Of a stretch of DNA of 14,451 nucleotides, positions 6,790-14,073 are shown one piece after another (the stretch's first letter is position 1; every line of letters begins with the position of its first letter). The notes under the pieces are model-generated. The model saw only the letters and a list, made by a program, of their open reading frames with translations, made no database searches and had not been told where the DNA came from. The stretch lies in the NCBI GenBank assembly GCA_900752015.1, contig CAADTZ010000065.1:1-14451 (forward strand). Reading direction: 5' to 3'. The translations under genes were made by a program, and so were the position numbers. The stretch is from an uncultured Collinsella sp. (GTDB lineage Bacteria; Actinomycetota; Coriobacteriia; Coriobacteriales; Coriobacteriaceae).

Positions 6790-6984
6790 ATGAAAGACGA
6801 GAACAAGACGAACGCACCGGCGGCTGAGATAGCGTCCGCCGCACCAAGGCCCACGTCCAAACCGGCGCCCAAGCCGCGCGACCCCTACATCCGTGCCGAG
6901 AACGAGGACGATGACGGCTACGATCCCTACAGCGATCGCCGCCCCGAGCGCGAGCCGATGTTCGAAGCCGACCCGTGGCGCTGA
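6790..6984 (+). CDS. Small hydrophilic hypothetical protein, 64 residues
   Basis: I do not recognise this short protein. It has no membrane segment and no cysteines. The first half is rich in Ala, Pro and Lys (a run of short KPAPKP-like stretches). The second half is acidic with Tyr-Asp-Pro (DDDGYDPYSD), then RRPERE, and ends in FEADPWR. Composition suggests intrinsic disorder. It is supported as a gene by a near-ideal AAGGAG at correct spacing. It lies between the clpB terminator and a 26-bp inverted repeat, so it is probably transcribed alone. A charged tail ending in aromatic residues could be a protein-interaction peptide, but that is speculation. Confidence 0.6.
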   Translation: MKDENKTNAPAAEIASAAPRPTSKPAPKPRDPYIRAENEDDDGYDPYSDRRPEREPMFEADPWR

Positions 6985-7008
6985 GTGCCACTCAAAAGGC
7001 CACCAATA

Positions 7009-7075
7009 AGTTGCGGTGAAATAGGGACTGTTTTGCGGTTTGACCAGCAAAAACAGTCCCTATTTCACCGCAACT
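7009..7075. repeat. Perfect 26-bp inverted repeat
   Basis: Arms 7009-7034 and 7050-7075 are exact reverse complements over 26 bp around a 15-nt loop; the core reads AAATAGGGACTGTTTT. It sits between two convergent genes (ending at 6984 and 7116). It has no adjacent T run on either strand, but it could still act as a barrier or 3'-end stabiliser for both transcripts. Confidence 0.92.
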
Positions 7076-7115
7076 GCGTTAGGGATGGGGTGTTGGGCGG
7101 CTGTCTTCGGGCCAG

Positions 7116-8612
7116 CTAGTCCTGGGCTTTGATGCTCGGCAGGAGAATCTGGGCGAGGTAGTCGGTCTCGAGTTTGGTCGCGGCGTCGGCCTTGCCGTCT
7201 TTGCCGACCAGCACGTTCTTGATCTGGCTATAGGTGTAGCGGTTGCCGGTCGTGAGCTCGACAAGCTCAACCGCCGTATCCATGGGGTAGGTCGACACGG
7301 GGTCTTGCGTCCGTCCGTTGATGGTCTGGGGCACCACGTACGGATAGACGGGGCCGCTGGCGTAGACGGTGTAGCCGTTGCCGAGGTTTGCCGCACCCAA
7401 AACCGCGTCGCCCTCATCGGGCGTAAAGCTCTCGCCCTCGCGCACCGCGACGAGCGTCACGAGCGGTGTGTTGGTGTCGCCGTCCAGATAAATGCACAGC
7501 GTGCTGCCGTTTTGCCAAGTCGCGACTTTGCCGTACCACTCAACGGGAATATCGAGCTGATACAGGTCCGTTGCCTTATGTCGAGCATCGGTGTCGCGGG
7601 CCGCCTGTGCCTCGCGGGAGCTCACGGCGTTGACGGCGGCGTCACGGCGCGCGGTTGCCGCCTGCTGGAGCACCTTTGCGACCGCGGCGGAGTTCACCCC
7701 GCCTTCCTCGGCATATTTGGCGGCGGCATCGATCTGGTCGTCGGTTACCGTGTCGGCCGAAGGCACCTTGAGCTTAAAGGTAGCCTGGGCACTTAAATCC
7801 TGTCCATCGCTCTTAACGGTGACCCGCGTCTTGGTGGTCGGGACGGTATAGATGGTGCCGTCGGCCGCGATGGGGGAGGCAGCGATGGAGAGCGTGTAAT
7901 CGCCGGGCAGCAGTTTGATGCCGCGGCCGTGCTCGTCAACATAGAGCGTTTCGCTCACGGAAGAACCGTCGGAATCCTGACCGCTCACCTGTACGGGAAT
8001 CTTGGAGCCAGTGGAACAGTCGAGGCCCGCGGCATGCACGCCAATCTGCACCGACATCATCGTGTGGGCATTGGCGGCGACAGCGGCAGCCTGCTCTTGC
8101 TGATATCCGTTCCAGGCGGCATAGCCTGCGCCGCCGGCGACGAGCGCGACGGCCACGACACCGGCGACCATCAGATTGCGGCGCTTGGGCGACATCTTGC
8201 GATGGCGAACCTCGGCCTCGCGTGCTGAGGGAACGGACGGTAGGGGGATATCGCCCATGGCGATGGTCTCGTCCACGGCAGGCGCAGAGCCCAGGCCGGG
8301 AAGCTCGCGGGTCAGCGAATCTTCGGCCGGCAAGCTGTCGAGCAAGATGGTTTCCTCGCTCGTGTCGGATTCGGGCTGGTCGTTGGCCTCGCATTCGGTG
8401 TCTTCGTGATCTGCCTCATCTTCGGCAGGCTCAACGTCGCCTGCATCCTGATCATCGGGCTGTGCCTCGATTTCCGGTTCATCCTGCACATCAACGCTCG
8501 AATCGTCAAACGCAACATCGTCAAGCGAAATCCGGTCTAGGCTCTCCAGGGCCTCGGCACACGCTTCTGCATCTTGAGCCGCATCCTCTTGGCCCATCGT
8601 CTCATCTTTCAT
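7116..8612 (-). CDS. Single-pass membrane protein with acidic cytoplasmic tail
   Basis: A 498-residue protein I do not recognise. Residues 1-135 are extremely acidic and probably disordered. They contain two similar short motifs, EETILLDSLP (86-95) and DETIAMGDIP (114-123). A basic patch (RHRKMSPKRR, about 136-145) precedes one transmembrane helix (about 147-167), so the tail should be inside and the remaining 330 residues outside. The outer part includes a region resembling a beta-rich carbohydrate- or ligand-binding fold (about 185-285), an Ala-rich helical linker (about 300-355) and a C-terminal domain (about 365-498). The start at 8612 was chosen because GGGGGA lies 3 nt upstream. The frame stays open 74 codons further, but that part runs through a promoter-like AT-rich region and a terminator. 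A regulated surface or cell-envelope role is inferred only from topology. Confidence 0.75.
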   Translation of the reverse strand: MKDETMGQEDAAQDAEACAEALESLDRISLDDVAFDDSSVDVQDEPEIEAQPDDQDAGDVEPAEDEADHEDTECEANDQPESDTSEETILLDSLPAEDSLTRELPGLGSAPAVDETIAMGDIPLPSVPSAREAEVRHRKMSPKRRNLMVAGVVAVALVAGGAGYAAWNGYQQEQAAAVAANAHTMMSVQIGVHAAGLDCSTGSKIPVQVSGQDSDGSSVSETLYVDEHGRGIKLLPGDYTLSIAASPIAADGTIYTVPTTKTRVTVKSDGQDLSAQATFKLKVPSADTVTDDQIDAAAKYAEEGGVNSAAVAKVLQQAATARRDAAVNAVSSREAQAARDTDARHKATDLYQLDIPVEWYGKVATWQNGSTLCIYLDGDTNTPLVTLVAVREGESFTPDEGDAVLGAANLGNGYTVYASGPVYPYVVPQTINGRTQDPVSTYPMDTAVELVELTTGNRYTYSQIKNVLVGKDGKADAATKLETDYLAQILLPSIKAQD

Positions 8613-8741
8613 ATATCCCCCAAGCTCAATATCGGGACAACACTGTACCCAAAAACGGGACCCCATAGAGCCGCCGCATGATTTGAAATCCGATTTTATA
8701 TATGCGTTTGTTTTTGAATAGATGAATAGAGACGCAACGAC
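8613..8741 (-). promoter_or_regulatory. Presumed promoter region of the acidic-tail membrane protein
   Basis: This stretch lies between a minus-strand terminator and the gene's start. It contains an AT-rich patch (TATATAAAAT on the minus strand, near 8693-8702) that could hold a -10 element. No well-spaced -35 was identified, so exact hexamers are not called. Confidence 0.3.
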
Positions 8742-8781
8742 AAAAGCCCCCGAAAAGCGAGCGAAACGCTTTCCGGGGGCT
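8742..8781 (-). terminator. Rho-independent terminator of the TetR-DUF5692 operon
   Basis: On the minus strand, AGCCCCCGGAAAGCG pairs with CGCTTTTCGGGGGCT around a short loop, and the stem is followed by TTTT then G. It lies 67 bp after the stop of the DUF5692 gene. Confidence 0.88.
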
Positions 8782-8848
8782 CTGCGAGACATTGGATGAA
8801 AATCCTGACGGGCGGGCCTATGCCCAACTGCCAACAGCGACCAACATG

Positions 8849-9856
8849 TTACTCGGCGTGCGCGTAATCAACCTTGGCGCGGCGAGCAGTAGCCTTCTCC
8901 CAATCGCTGGTTCCCTCAAAGACGTCCTGCTTGTAGGGATTGCGGCCGAGCTTCTTGGCGCGGTAGGCGATGTAGATGATCGCGGCGACGTTGGCGACCA
9001 GTGCGGCGATCGAGACCGCGGTAGCGGCGCCGGGGTCGAGCGTGGAGTGGGTCACAAAGATGGACTCCTCCTGGAAGTACGGGAACACCTGGGCAAACAT
9101 GCACCAAATAGCAAGCGTAAAGGCGCGGTTCTGGATCCAGCCGCCCTTGTTCCAGATAAAGGCGGCGACGGTGGGCGCCAGCAGCAGCGCAAAGCCGCAG
9201 AACCAGGAGTGGGTGGGCAGGCAGTTGTAGGTGTAGCAGAAGTTCCAGATATCGTAGGCGATGATGTAGACCCAGGTCATATCGGGCCACAGCATGTCGG
9301 TCTGATCCTCGGAGGCGTAGACGCTCCACCAACCGGTCATGCAGAAGATGTTGATGATACCGGCGATGCCGTTGAACACGTTGTTCCAGCCGGCCAGCTG
9401 CGTAGCACCTTCGGAGGTGACCCAGGTGGACTCGCCCAGGACAAAGAAGTGATAGGCGCTCTCGAAGTCGGACACGACGGCGATCATGATGTTGATGGCG
9501 ACGATCACAAACGGCCACGCGCGGAACCAATGCGCCTTGCCGATCTTGCCCCACTGGTACTTAATGGCAATGAAGCCCCAGCAACCGGCCAGCGCCGCGT
9601 ACACCTTGGCGTAGTGGAACCAGCTGTTCTGGTACACGTGGGTGGGGTTGGTGAGCGCCCACTCGGCACCCTGCGAAACGCCCACGGCGATGGCGACGCA
9701 GTAGATGGTCATGGCCAGCGGAGCCACGCCAAAGATGATTGCCGCACCCAGCTTGGTACGGCGGCCGACCTCGTTGAGCACGATCAGGCCAATAAAGACC
9801 ATGGCCCAGCCAGCCCAGTGGATAAGGGTATCGCTACCCCAAACGTCGAACAGCAT
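8849..9856 (-). CDS. DUF5692 family multi-pass membrane protein
   Basis: A 335-residue integral membrane protein with about nine hydrophobic helices (roughly 10-28, 38-60, 82-100, 113-130, 158-175, 194-211, 217-235, 244-260 and 277-298) and a charged cytoplasmic-type C-terminus from 300. It is unusually rich in Trp, Tyr and Phe within the helices. It matches my memory of the DUF5692 family, whose function is unknown; this assignment was not searched. Acidic and aromatic residues within the helices (for example DFESAYH near 130-136) could line a substrate path. AGGAG lies 6 nt before the ATG at 9856. The gene starts 63 bp after the TetR regulator on the same strand, so the two are likely co-transcribed. 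The membrane protein may be the regulator's main target, for example a transporter or sensor. Confidence 0.8.
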   Translation of the reverse strand: MLFDVWGSDTLIHWAGWAMVFIGLIVLNEVGRRTKLGAAIIFGVAPLAMTIYCVAIAVGVSQGAEWALTNPTHVYQNSWFHYAKVYAALAGCWGFIAIKYQWGKIGKAHWFRAWPFVIVAINIMIAVVSDFESAYHFFVLGESTWVTSEGATQLAGWNNVFNGIAGIINIFCMTGWWSVYASEDQTDMLWPDMTWVYIIAYDIWNFCYTYNCLPTHSWFCGFALLLAPTVAAFIWNKGGWIQNRAFTLAIWCMFAQVFPYFQEESIFVTHSTLDPGAATAVSIAALVANVAAIIYIAYRAKKLGRNPYKQDVFEGTSDWEKATARRAKVDYAHAE

Positions 9857-9919
9857 GCTGCTCTCCTTTCACACGCCCGCGGCCCCTCTTCTGATCGCGG
9901 GCAGTTTGGCCAAATGTCG

Positions 9920-10582
9920 TCAGTTCTGGGGCTTGCGCTCCGGATACTTGGCGGTATAGCCCTCGATGTGGAGTGTCGAGGCGATGATTTCCTTGACCGT
10001 CTCGTCGGGCACATCGGGGTGCGTGCGGATATACATCAACAACCCCATGATGAGGGTGTAGAACGTCTCGTAGACATGGTCGATGCGTAGCTCATGATGG
10101 GTGACAAAATCCACCACGGTGGTGTCGCAGATATACTGAGCCACGCGCTGGACCACGTTGTGCAGAAAGCCGCCGTAGAGTGCGCCGCTGCTCGAGGTGA
10201 GCGTGCTTGGCAGCTCGTGGCCGCTGGCGACCAGGCGCTTGAAGAGCGGGGCGACGGTGTCGAGTGCGCCTTCGATGTCGCCAACCGTGCGGCTGGCATT
10301 CCACTGCTCGAGCTCGGAGATAAAACCGTCGATTGCCTCGTCCATGACGGCGGTGACGGCGGCGTCCATATCGGCAAAGTAGTGGTAGAACAATGAGCGC
10401 GTACAGCCGGCTCGCTTGGTCACGGCCGATACCGAAAGATGCGACACGCCCAGCTCGGAACTCACGGCGCGCACGGCATCGAGAATCTCGCGACGACGCT
10501 CGTCGCCCGTCAGACGCTTGGCCGCGCTGTCGGGCGCGGGGACGGCGTCGGCCACAGAGGTATCTGCTGTGTTGTTGCCCAT
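9920..10582 (-). CDS. TetR/AcrR family transcriptional regulator
   Basis: A 220-residue dimeric DNA-binding repressor. The N-terminal TetR domain begins near residue 27 (DERRREILDAV). Its helix-turn-helix lies at about 48-68, with the hallmark TRSLFYHYF recognition-helix stretch (61-69). The C-terminal helical part (about 80-210) should bind a small-molecule ligand, which is unknown. The first 25 residues are an Ala/Asp-rich flexible extension. The start at 10582 was chosen over an in-frame ATG at 10600: the latter has AGAGG directly abutting it, whereas 10582 has an AAAGGCGG stretch at workable spacing. Either could be real. The regulator leads the DUF5692 gene and is divergent from the Fe-S flavoprotein gene. 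Two perfect palindromes in the divergent gap are candidate binding sites. Confidence 0.9.
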   Translation of the reverse strand: MGNNTADTSVADAVPAPDSAAKRLTGDERRREILDAVRAVSSELGVSHLSVSAVTKRAGCTRSLFYHYFADMDAAVTAVMDEAIDGFISELEQWNASRTVGDIEGALDTVAPLFKRLVASGHELPSTLTSSSGALYGGFLHNVVQRVAQYICDTTVVDFVTHHELRIDHVYETFYTLIMGLLMYIRTHPDVPDETVKEIIASTLHIEGYTAKYPERKPQN

Positions 10583-10641
10583 GTTTTTGCCGCCTTTCAT
10601 CCTCTTTTGCCTGACCGTTCGCCTAACAGTCTTGAATATTG

Positions 10642-10656
10642 TTGACGGTTCGTCAA
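10642..10656. promoter_or_regulatory. Candidate TetR operator 1
   Basis: TTGACG-GTT-CGTCAA is a perfect 15-bp palindrome with 6-bp arms. Together with the similar site at 10665 it lies in the gap between the divergent TetR and oxidoreductase genes. TetR-family regulators commonly bind such palindromes next to their own gene. Confidence 0.65.
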
Positions 10657-10664
10657 TACTATTT

Positions 10665-10679
10665 TTGACACAATGTCAA
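10665..10679. promoter_or_regulatory. Candidate TetR operator 2
   Basis: TTGACA-CAA-TGTCAA is a perfect 15-bp palindrome matching operator 1 in architecture (TTGAC outer arms, 3-nt centre). Its centre is 23 bp from that of operator 1, about two helical turns. TACTAT at 10657-10662, between the sites, is a possible plus-strand -10 element. Confidence 0.65.
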
Positions 10680-10770
10680 CAATGGCGGGTGAACGGCATG
10701 GGGCATGCCCGGCCTGCAAAAAAGAGGGGCGCCGCGGTCTCGCCGGGCTGTGGCAAGAGAAGGGACAACC

Positions 10771-13548
10771 ATGATTCTCAACGGACCGGGAATTAGCTAC
10801 ACCGAGCCCGATATCGGCGCGGAGTTTGTGCCGCCGCTGCCGGAGCATCCGCGTGAGGCCATCGTCAAGCTGTGCGAGCACTGCACCAACCGTCTGCTGC
10901 ATCGCGATGAGCTGCTGGGCTACGAGTACTGGTCGTTTGCCGAGGCCGCAACCGACGAGCAGGCCGAAGTGCTCTGCAAGATGAAGATGCGCCGTCCCTA
11001 TACGCTGCCCGAGATGGTCAAGCTCACCGGCATGCCCGAGACCCAGATCGAGAAGATGCTCGACGACATGAGCTACACGGGTCTGCTCGAGTACAACTGG
11101 GAAAACCCCGAGCGCGCCAAGCAATGGGTGTTGCCCATGCTGGTGCCGGGTTCTGCCGAGTTCCTCAACATGCGCGTGAGCCAGCTCGAAGAGCACCCGG
11201 TCTACGCCAAGTTCTTTGAGCAGGCATCCAAAGGCCCGCTGTCCAAGGCTACGCCGATGGTGCCGCCCGGAGGCGCCGGCATCGGCATGCACGTCATTCC
11301 GGTCGAAAAGGCCATCGACGCCGCGAGCACCTCGGTGCCTATTGAGCATATCGAGCACTGGCTCGACAAATATGATGGCAAATATGCCGCTAGCACCTGC
11401 AGCTGCCGCGCGAGCCGTCGCGTGATGGGTGAGGGCTGCGCCGACGACCCCGCCGACTGGTGCATCGCCGTGGGCGATATGGCCGACTACGTGGTCGAGA
11501 CCGACCGCGGCCATTATGTAACACGCGACGAGGTCTACGACATCCTGCGCCAGGCCGAGGACAACGGCTTTGTGCACCAGATCACCAACATCGACGGCGA
11601 GAACAAGATCTTCGCCATCTGCAACTGCAACGTCAACGTGTGCTACGCCCTGCGCACCTCGCAGCTGTTCAACACGCCCAACCTGTCGCGCTCGGCCTAT
11701 GTCGCCAAGGTCGAGAAGGACAAGTGCGTGGCCTGCGGTCGCTGCGTTGAGGTGTGTCCGGCCGGCGCCGCCAAGCTGGGCCAGAAGCTCTGCAGCAAAA
11801 AGGCGGGCGGACAGGTGCCCGAGTATCCGCGCCAGGAGCTGCCCGATGCCACCAAGTGGGACCACACCAAGTGGTCGCCCAACTACCGCAACGACAACCG
11901 CATCGAGACGCATGAGTCCGGCACCGCTCCCTGCAAGACGGCCTGCCCCGCGCACGTTGCCGTTCAGGGCTATTTGAAGCTCGCGGCTCAGGGTCGCTAT
12001 GACGAGGCCCTAGCACTCATTAAGCGCGAGAACCCGCTGCCCGCTATCTGCGGCCGTGTGTGCAACCGCCGCTGTGAGGATGCCTGCACTCGCGGCCGTG
12101 TGGACGCCGCCGTGGCTATCGACGAGGTCAAGAAGTTCATCGCTCAGCGCGATCTGGATGCCGCGACCCGCTATGTCCCGCCCGTGGTGACGCCGACGCG
12201 CGCCGGCGGTTTCGATCAGAAGATCGCCATCATCGGTGCCGGTCCGGCCGGCCTGTCCTGCGCTTTCTACCTGGCCGAGAAGGGCTACAAACCTGTCGTG
12301 TTCGAGAAGAACGAGCGCCCGGGCGGCATGCTCACCTACGGCATTCCCAGCTTTAAGCTGCAGAAGGACGTCATTGAGGCCGAGGTCGAGGTCATTCGCC
12401 TGATGGGTGCCGAGCTCCGCTATGGCGTGGAAGTCGGTCGCGACGTGACGCTCGACGAGCTGCGCGCGCAGGGCTTTAAGGCCTTCTACGTTGCCATTGG
12501 CTGCCAGGGCGGCCGCCTTGCCGGCATTCCGGGCGAGGATGCCGAGGACGTGACCGTGGCCGTCGACTTCCTTCGCGAGGTTAACAGCGGCAAGATCGAT
12601 ACCCTGTCCGGCCGCACCATTGTAGTGGGCGGCGGCAACGTGGCCATCGACGTTGCCCGCAACGCCTGCCGTCTGGGCTCTGAGCATGTTGAGATGTTCT
12701 GCCTGGAGAGCGAGGCCCAGATGCCCGCCAGCGAGGAGGAGCGTCGCGAGGCCGTTGAGGACGGCGCTCACATCAGCTGCGGCTGGGGCCCCAAGGAGAT
12801 TCACCTGGACGAGGCCGGTCGTGTGTGCGGTATCACCTTCAAGCGCTGTACGCGCGTCTTTGACGACGAGGGCCGTTTTGCGCCCGAGTACGACGAGAAC
12901 GATCTGCGCCGTGTCGATGCCGACCGTGTCGTCATGTCGATTGGCCAGTCCATTGTGTGGGGCGACCTGCTGGCTGGCTCCAAGGTGGAGCTCGGCCGCG
13001 GCCAGGGTGCCCTTGCCGATCCCCAGACTTACCAGACCGCCGAACCCGACATCTTTGTGGGCGGCGACGTCTACACCGGCCCCAGCTTTGCCATCGACGC
13101 TATCGCCGCCGGCCACGAGGCCGCGGTGTCCATCCATCGCTTTGTGCAGCCGGGCTCCACGCTCATCATCGGCCGCAATCAGCGTCGCTACACCGCGCTT
13201 GACCGCGACGATGCCGTGATCGATAGCTACGACAACGCGAGTCGCGAGGTTGCCCACGTGGACCGCGAGCGCGAGAAGGCCGCGCCGTTTAGCGAGTACG
13301 TCGAGACCTTTACCGAAGAGCAGGTGCGCGCCGAGACCGCCCGCTGCCTGGGCTGCGGCGCCTCGATCGTCGACCCCAACAAGTGTATCGGCTGCGGTCT
13401 GTGCACCACCAAGTGCGCGTTCGATGCCATCCACCTGGATCGGGACCGCCCCGAGTGCTCCACGATGGTCAAATACGAGCAAAAGCTCCCAAGCCTCGGC
13501 AAGTACGCTTTGAAGCGTGCAATTAAAATCAAGTTCGGTCGTAAATAG
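10771..13548 (+). CDS. Multi-cluster Fe-S/FAD oxidoreductase, GltD-like core
   Basis: A 925-residue cytoplasmic redox protein. Residues 1-200 include a Cys pair (C35, C38) and a winged-helix-like helical region. Next comes a Cys motif region (C210, C212, C223, C231, then C284, C286, C291) like that of anaerobe ferredoxin proteins. A 4Fe-4S site follows (C319, C322, C325, C329). The GltD-type N-terminal cluster domain has C388, C392, C427, C431, C435 and C439. The FAD site is GAGPAG (489-494) and the NAD(P)H site is GGGNVA (620-625). The tail ends in C859/C862 and C872-x2-C875-x2-C878-x3-C882. The architecture predicts electron transfer between NAD(P)H, FAD and a chain of clusters, probably to ferredoxin or a partner. 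There is no glutamate synthase large subunit next to it, so it is not called gltD. The ATG at 10771 follows AAGGGA with 6-nt spacing. It is divergent from the TetR gene and likely under its control. Confidence 0.88.
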   Translation: MILNGPGISYTEPDIGAEFVPPLPEHPREAIVKLCEHCTNRLLHRDELLGYEYWSFAEAATDEQAEVLCKMKMRRPYTLPEMVKLTGMPETQIEKMLDDMSYTGLLEYNWENPERAKQWVLPMLVPGSAEFLNMRVSQLEEHPVYAKFFEQASKGPLSKATPMVPPGGAGIGMHVIPVEKAIDAASTSVPIEHIEHWLDKYDGKYAASTCSCRASRRVMGEGCADDPADWCIAVGDMADYVVETDRGHYVTRDEVYDILRQAEDNGFVHQITNIDGENKIFAICNCNVNVCYALRTSQLFNTPNLSRSAYVAKVEKDKCVACGRCVEVCPAGAAKLGQKLCSKKAGGQVPEYPRQELPDATKWDHTKWSPNYRNDNRIETHESGTAPCKTACPAHVAVQGYLKLAAQGRYDEALALIKRENPLPAICGRVCNRRCEDACTRGRVDAAVAIDEVKKFIAQRDLDAATRYVPPVVTPTRAGGFDQKIAIIGAGPAGLSCAFYLAEKGYKPVVFEKNERPGGMLTYGIPSFKLQKDVIEAEVEVIRLMGAELRYGVEVGRDVTLDELRAQGFKAFYVAIGCQGGRLAGIPGEDAEDVTVAVDFLREVNSGKIDTLSGRTIVVGGGNVAIDVARNACRLGSEHVEMFCLESEAQMPASEEERREAVEDGAHISCGWGPKEIHLDEAGRVCGITFKRCTRVFDDEGRFAPEYDENDLRRVDADRVVMSIGQSIVWGDLLAGSKVELGRGQGALADPQTYQTAEPDIFVGGDVYTGPSFAIDAIAAGHEAAVSIHRFVQPGSTLIIGRNQRRYTALDRDDAVIDSYDNASREVAHVDREREKAAPFSEYVETFTEEQVRAETARCLGCGASIVDPNKCIGCGLCTTKCAFDAIHLDRDRPECSTMVKYEQKLPSLGKYALKRAIKIKFGRK

Positions 13549-13565
13549 GTAACCATGGCGGGTAG

Positions 13566-13597
13566 GGGGACGGCGCAGACTAGATTTCGCCGTCCCC
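13566..13597 (+). terminator. GC-rich hairpin between the oxidoreductase and hypA
   Basis: GGGGACGGCG (13566-13575) and CGCCGTCCCC (13588-13597) form a perfect 10-bp stem with a 12-nt loop, followed by TTGCTTTG. The T run is broken, so termination may be partial, leaving some read-through into hypA 48 bp later. Confidence 0.55.
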
Positions 13598-13630
13598 TTG
13601 CTTTGAGTTTGCATCGCATCAACCGTTGTT

Positions 13631-13636
13631 GAAAGG
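13631..13636 (+). promoter_or_regulatory. Ribosome binding site supporting the TTG start of hypA
   Basis: GAAAGG lies 8 nt before TTG at 13645. Starting there gives Met-His-Glu, in which His2 is the conserved nickel ligand of HypA. This makes the non-ATG start nearly certain. Confidence 0.85.
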
Positions 13637-13644
13637 TTTCTACC

Positions 13645-14073
13645 TTGCACGAATTGGGAATCGTTTATCACATCATTCGCGATGTTGAGAACGTGGCGCG
13701 CGCCAATGGCGTGGGTCGCGTCTCGAGCGTGACGTTGCTGCTGGGCGAGGTCTCGGGCGTCGTTCCCGACTTGCTGCTCGACGCTTGGCGCTGGGCGGCA
13801 GATAAAAAGTCCATCACCGAGGATGCGGAGCTTATTGTGGAGCCCGTCGAGGCCGTGACACATTGCGAGGCGTGCGGCCGCGACTATTCGACAGTCGAGC
13901 ACGGCAAGACCTGCCCCCATTGCGGCAGCGGCGAAGCATATCTGCTACAGGGCCAGGAGGTCATGATCAAGCAGATTGAGACCCCCGACGAGGACCCGGC
14001 AGACGCTGTCCCCGACGGCCCTTCCGACGCCCCCGACGCCGTCGACGCCGCCAACCCCCTCCACATTGTCTAG
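13645..14073 (+). CDS. hypA: Hydrogenase nickel metallochaperone HypA
   Basis: A 142-residue protein that delivers Ni(II) to [NiFe]-hydrogenase precursors, normally with HypB. It starts with the family's Met-His-Glu nickel-binding end. The structural zinc site is visible as Cys74/Cys77 (CEAC) and Cys90/Cys93 (CPHC). The core LLLGEVSGVVPDLLLDAW (31-48) fits the family. The usual length is about 113-120 residues; here an extra tail of about 30 residues, rich in Asp, Pro and Ala, follows the conserved core. The tail has no His-rich metal-storage run. It uses a TTG start. The only upstream neighbour is the Fe-S flavoprotein, 96 bp away across a GC hairpin. No hypB, other hyp genes or hydrogenase subunits are in the window, so its target enzyme is unseen. 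Confidence 0.95.
   Translation: MHELGIVYHIIRDVENVARANGVGRVSSVTLLLGEVSGVVPDLLLDAWRWAADKKSITEDAELIVEPVEAVTHCEACGRDYSTVEHGKTCPHCGSGEAYLLQGQEVMIKQIETPDEDPADAVPDGPSDAPDAVDAANPLHIV

Noticed and set aside
8792..10090. 432-codon plus-strand frame opposite the DUF5692 and TetR genes
   Set aside because: Overlaps two well-supported minus-strand genes, shows Gly/Asp/Val shadow composition and crosses their intergenic gap.
10597..11955. 452-codon minus-strand frame reaching the TetR start
   Set aside because: Covers the operator region and is opposite clear Cys-motif coding sequence.
10771..13548. Calling the flavoprotein glutamate synthase small subunit (gltD)
   Set aside because: It has extra N- and C-terminal cluster domains, is roughly twice the usual GltD length, and no gltB is adjacent.
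12010..13920. 636-codon minus-strand frame opposite the oxidoreductase and hypA
   Set aside because: Spans two good plus-strand genes and the hairpin between them; no motif and no suitable ribosome binding site seen.
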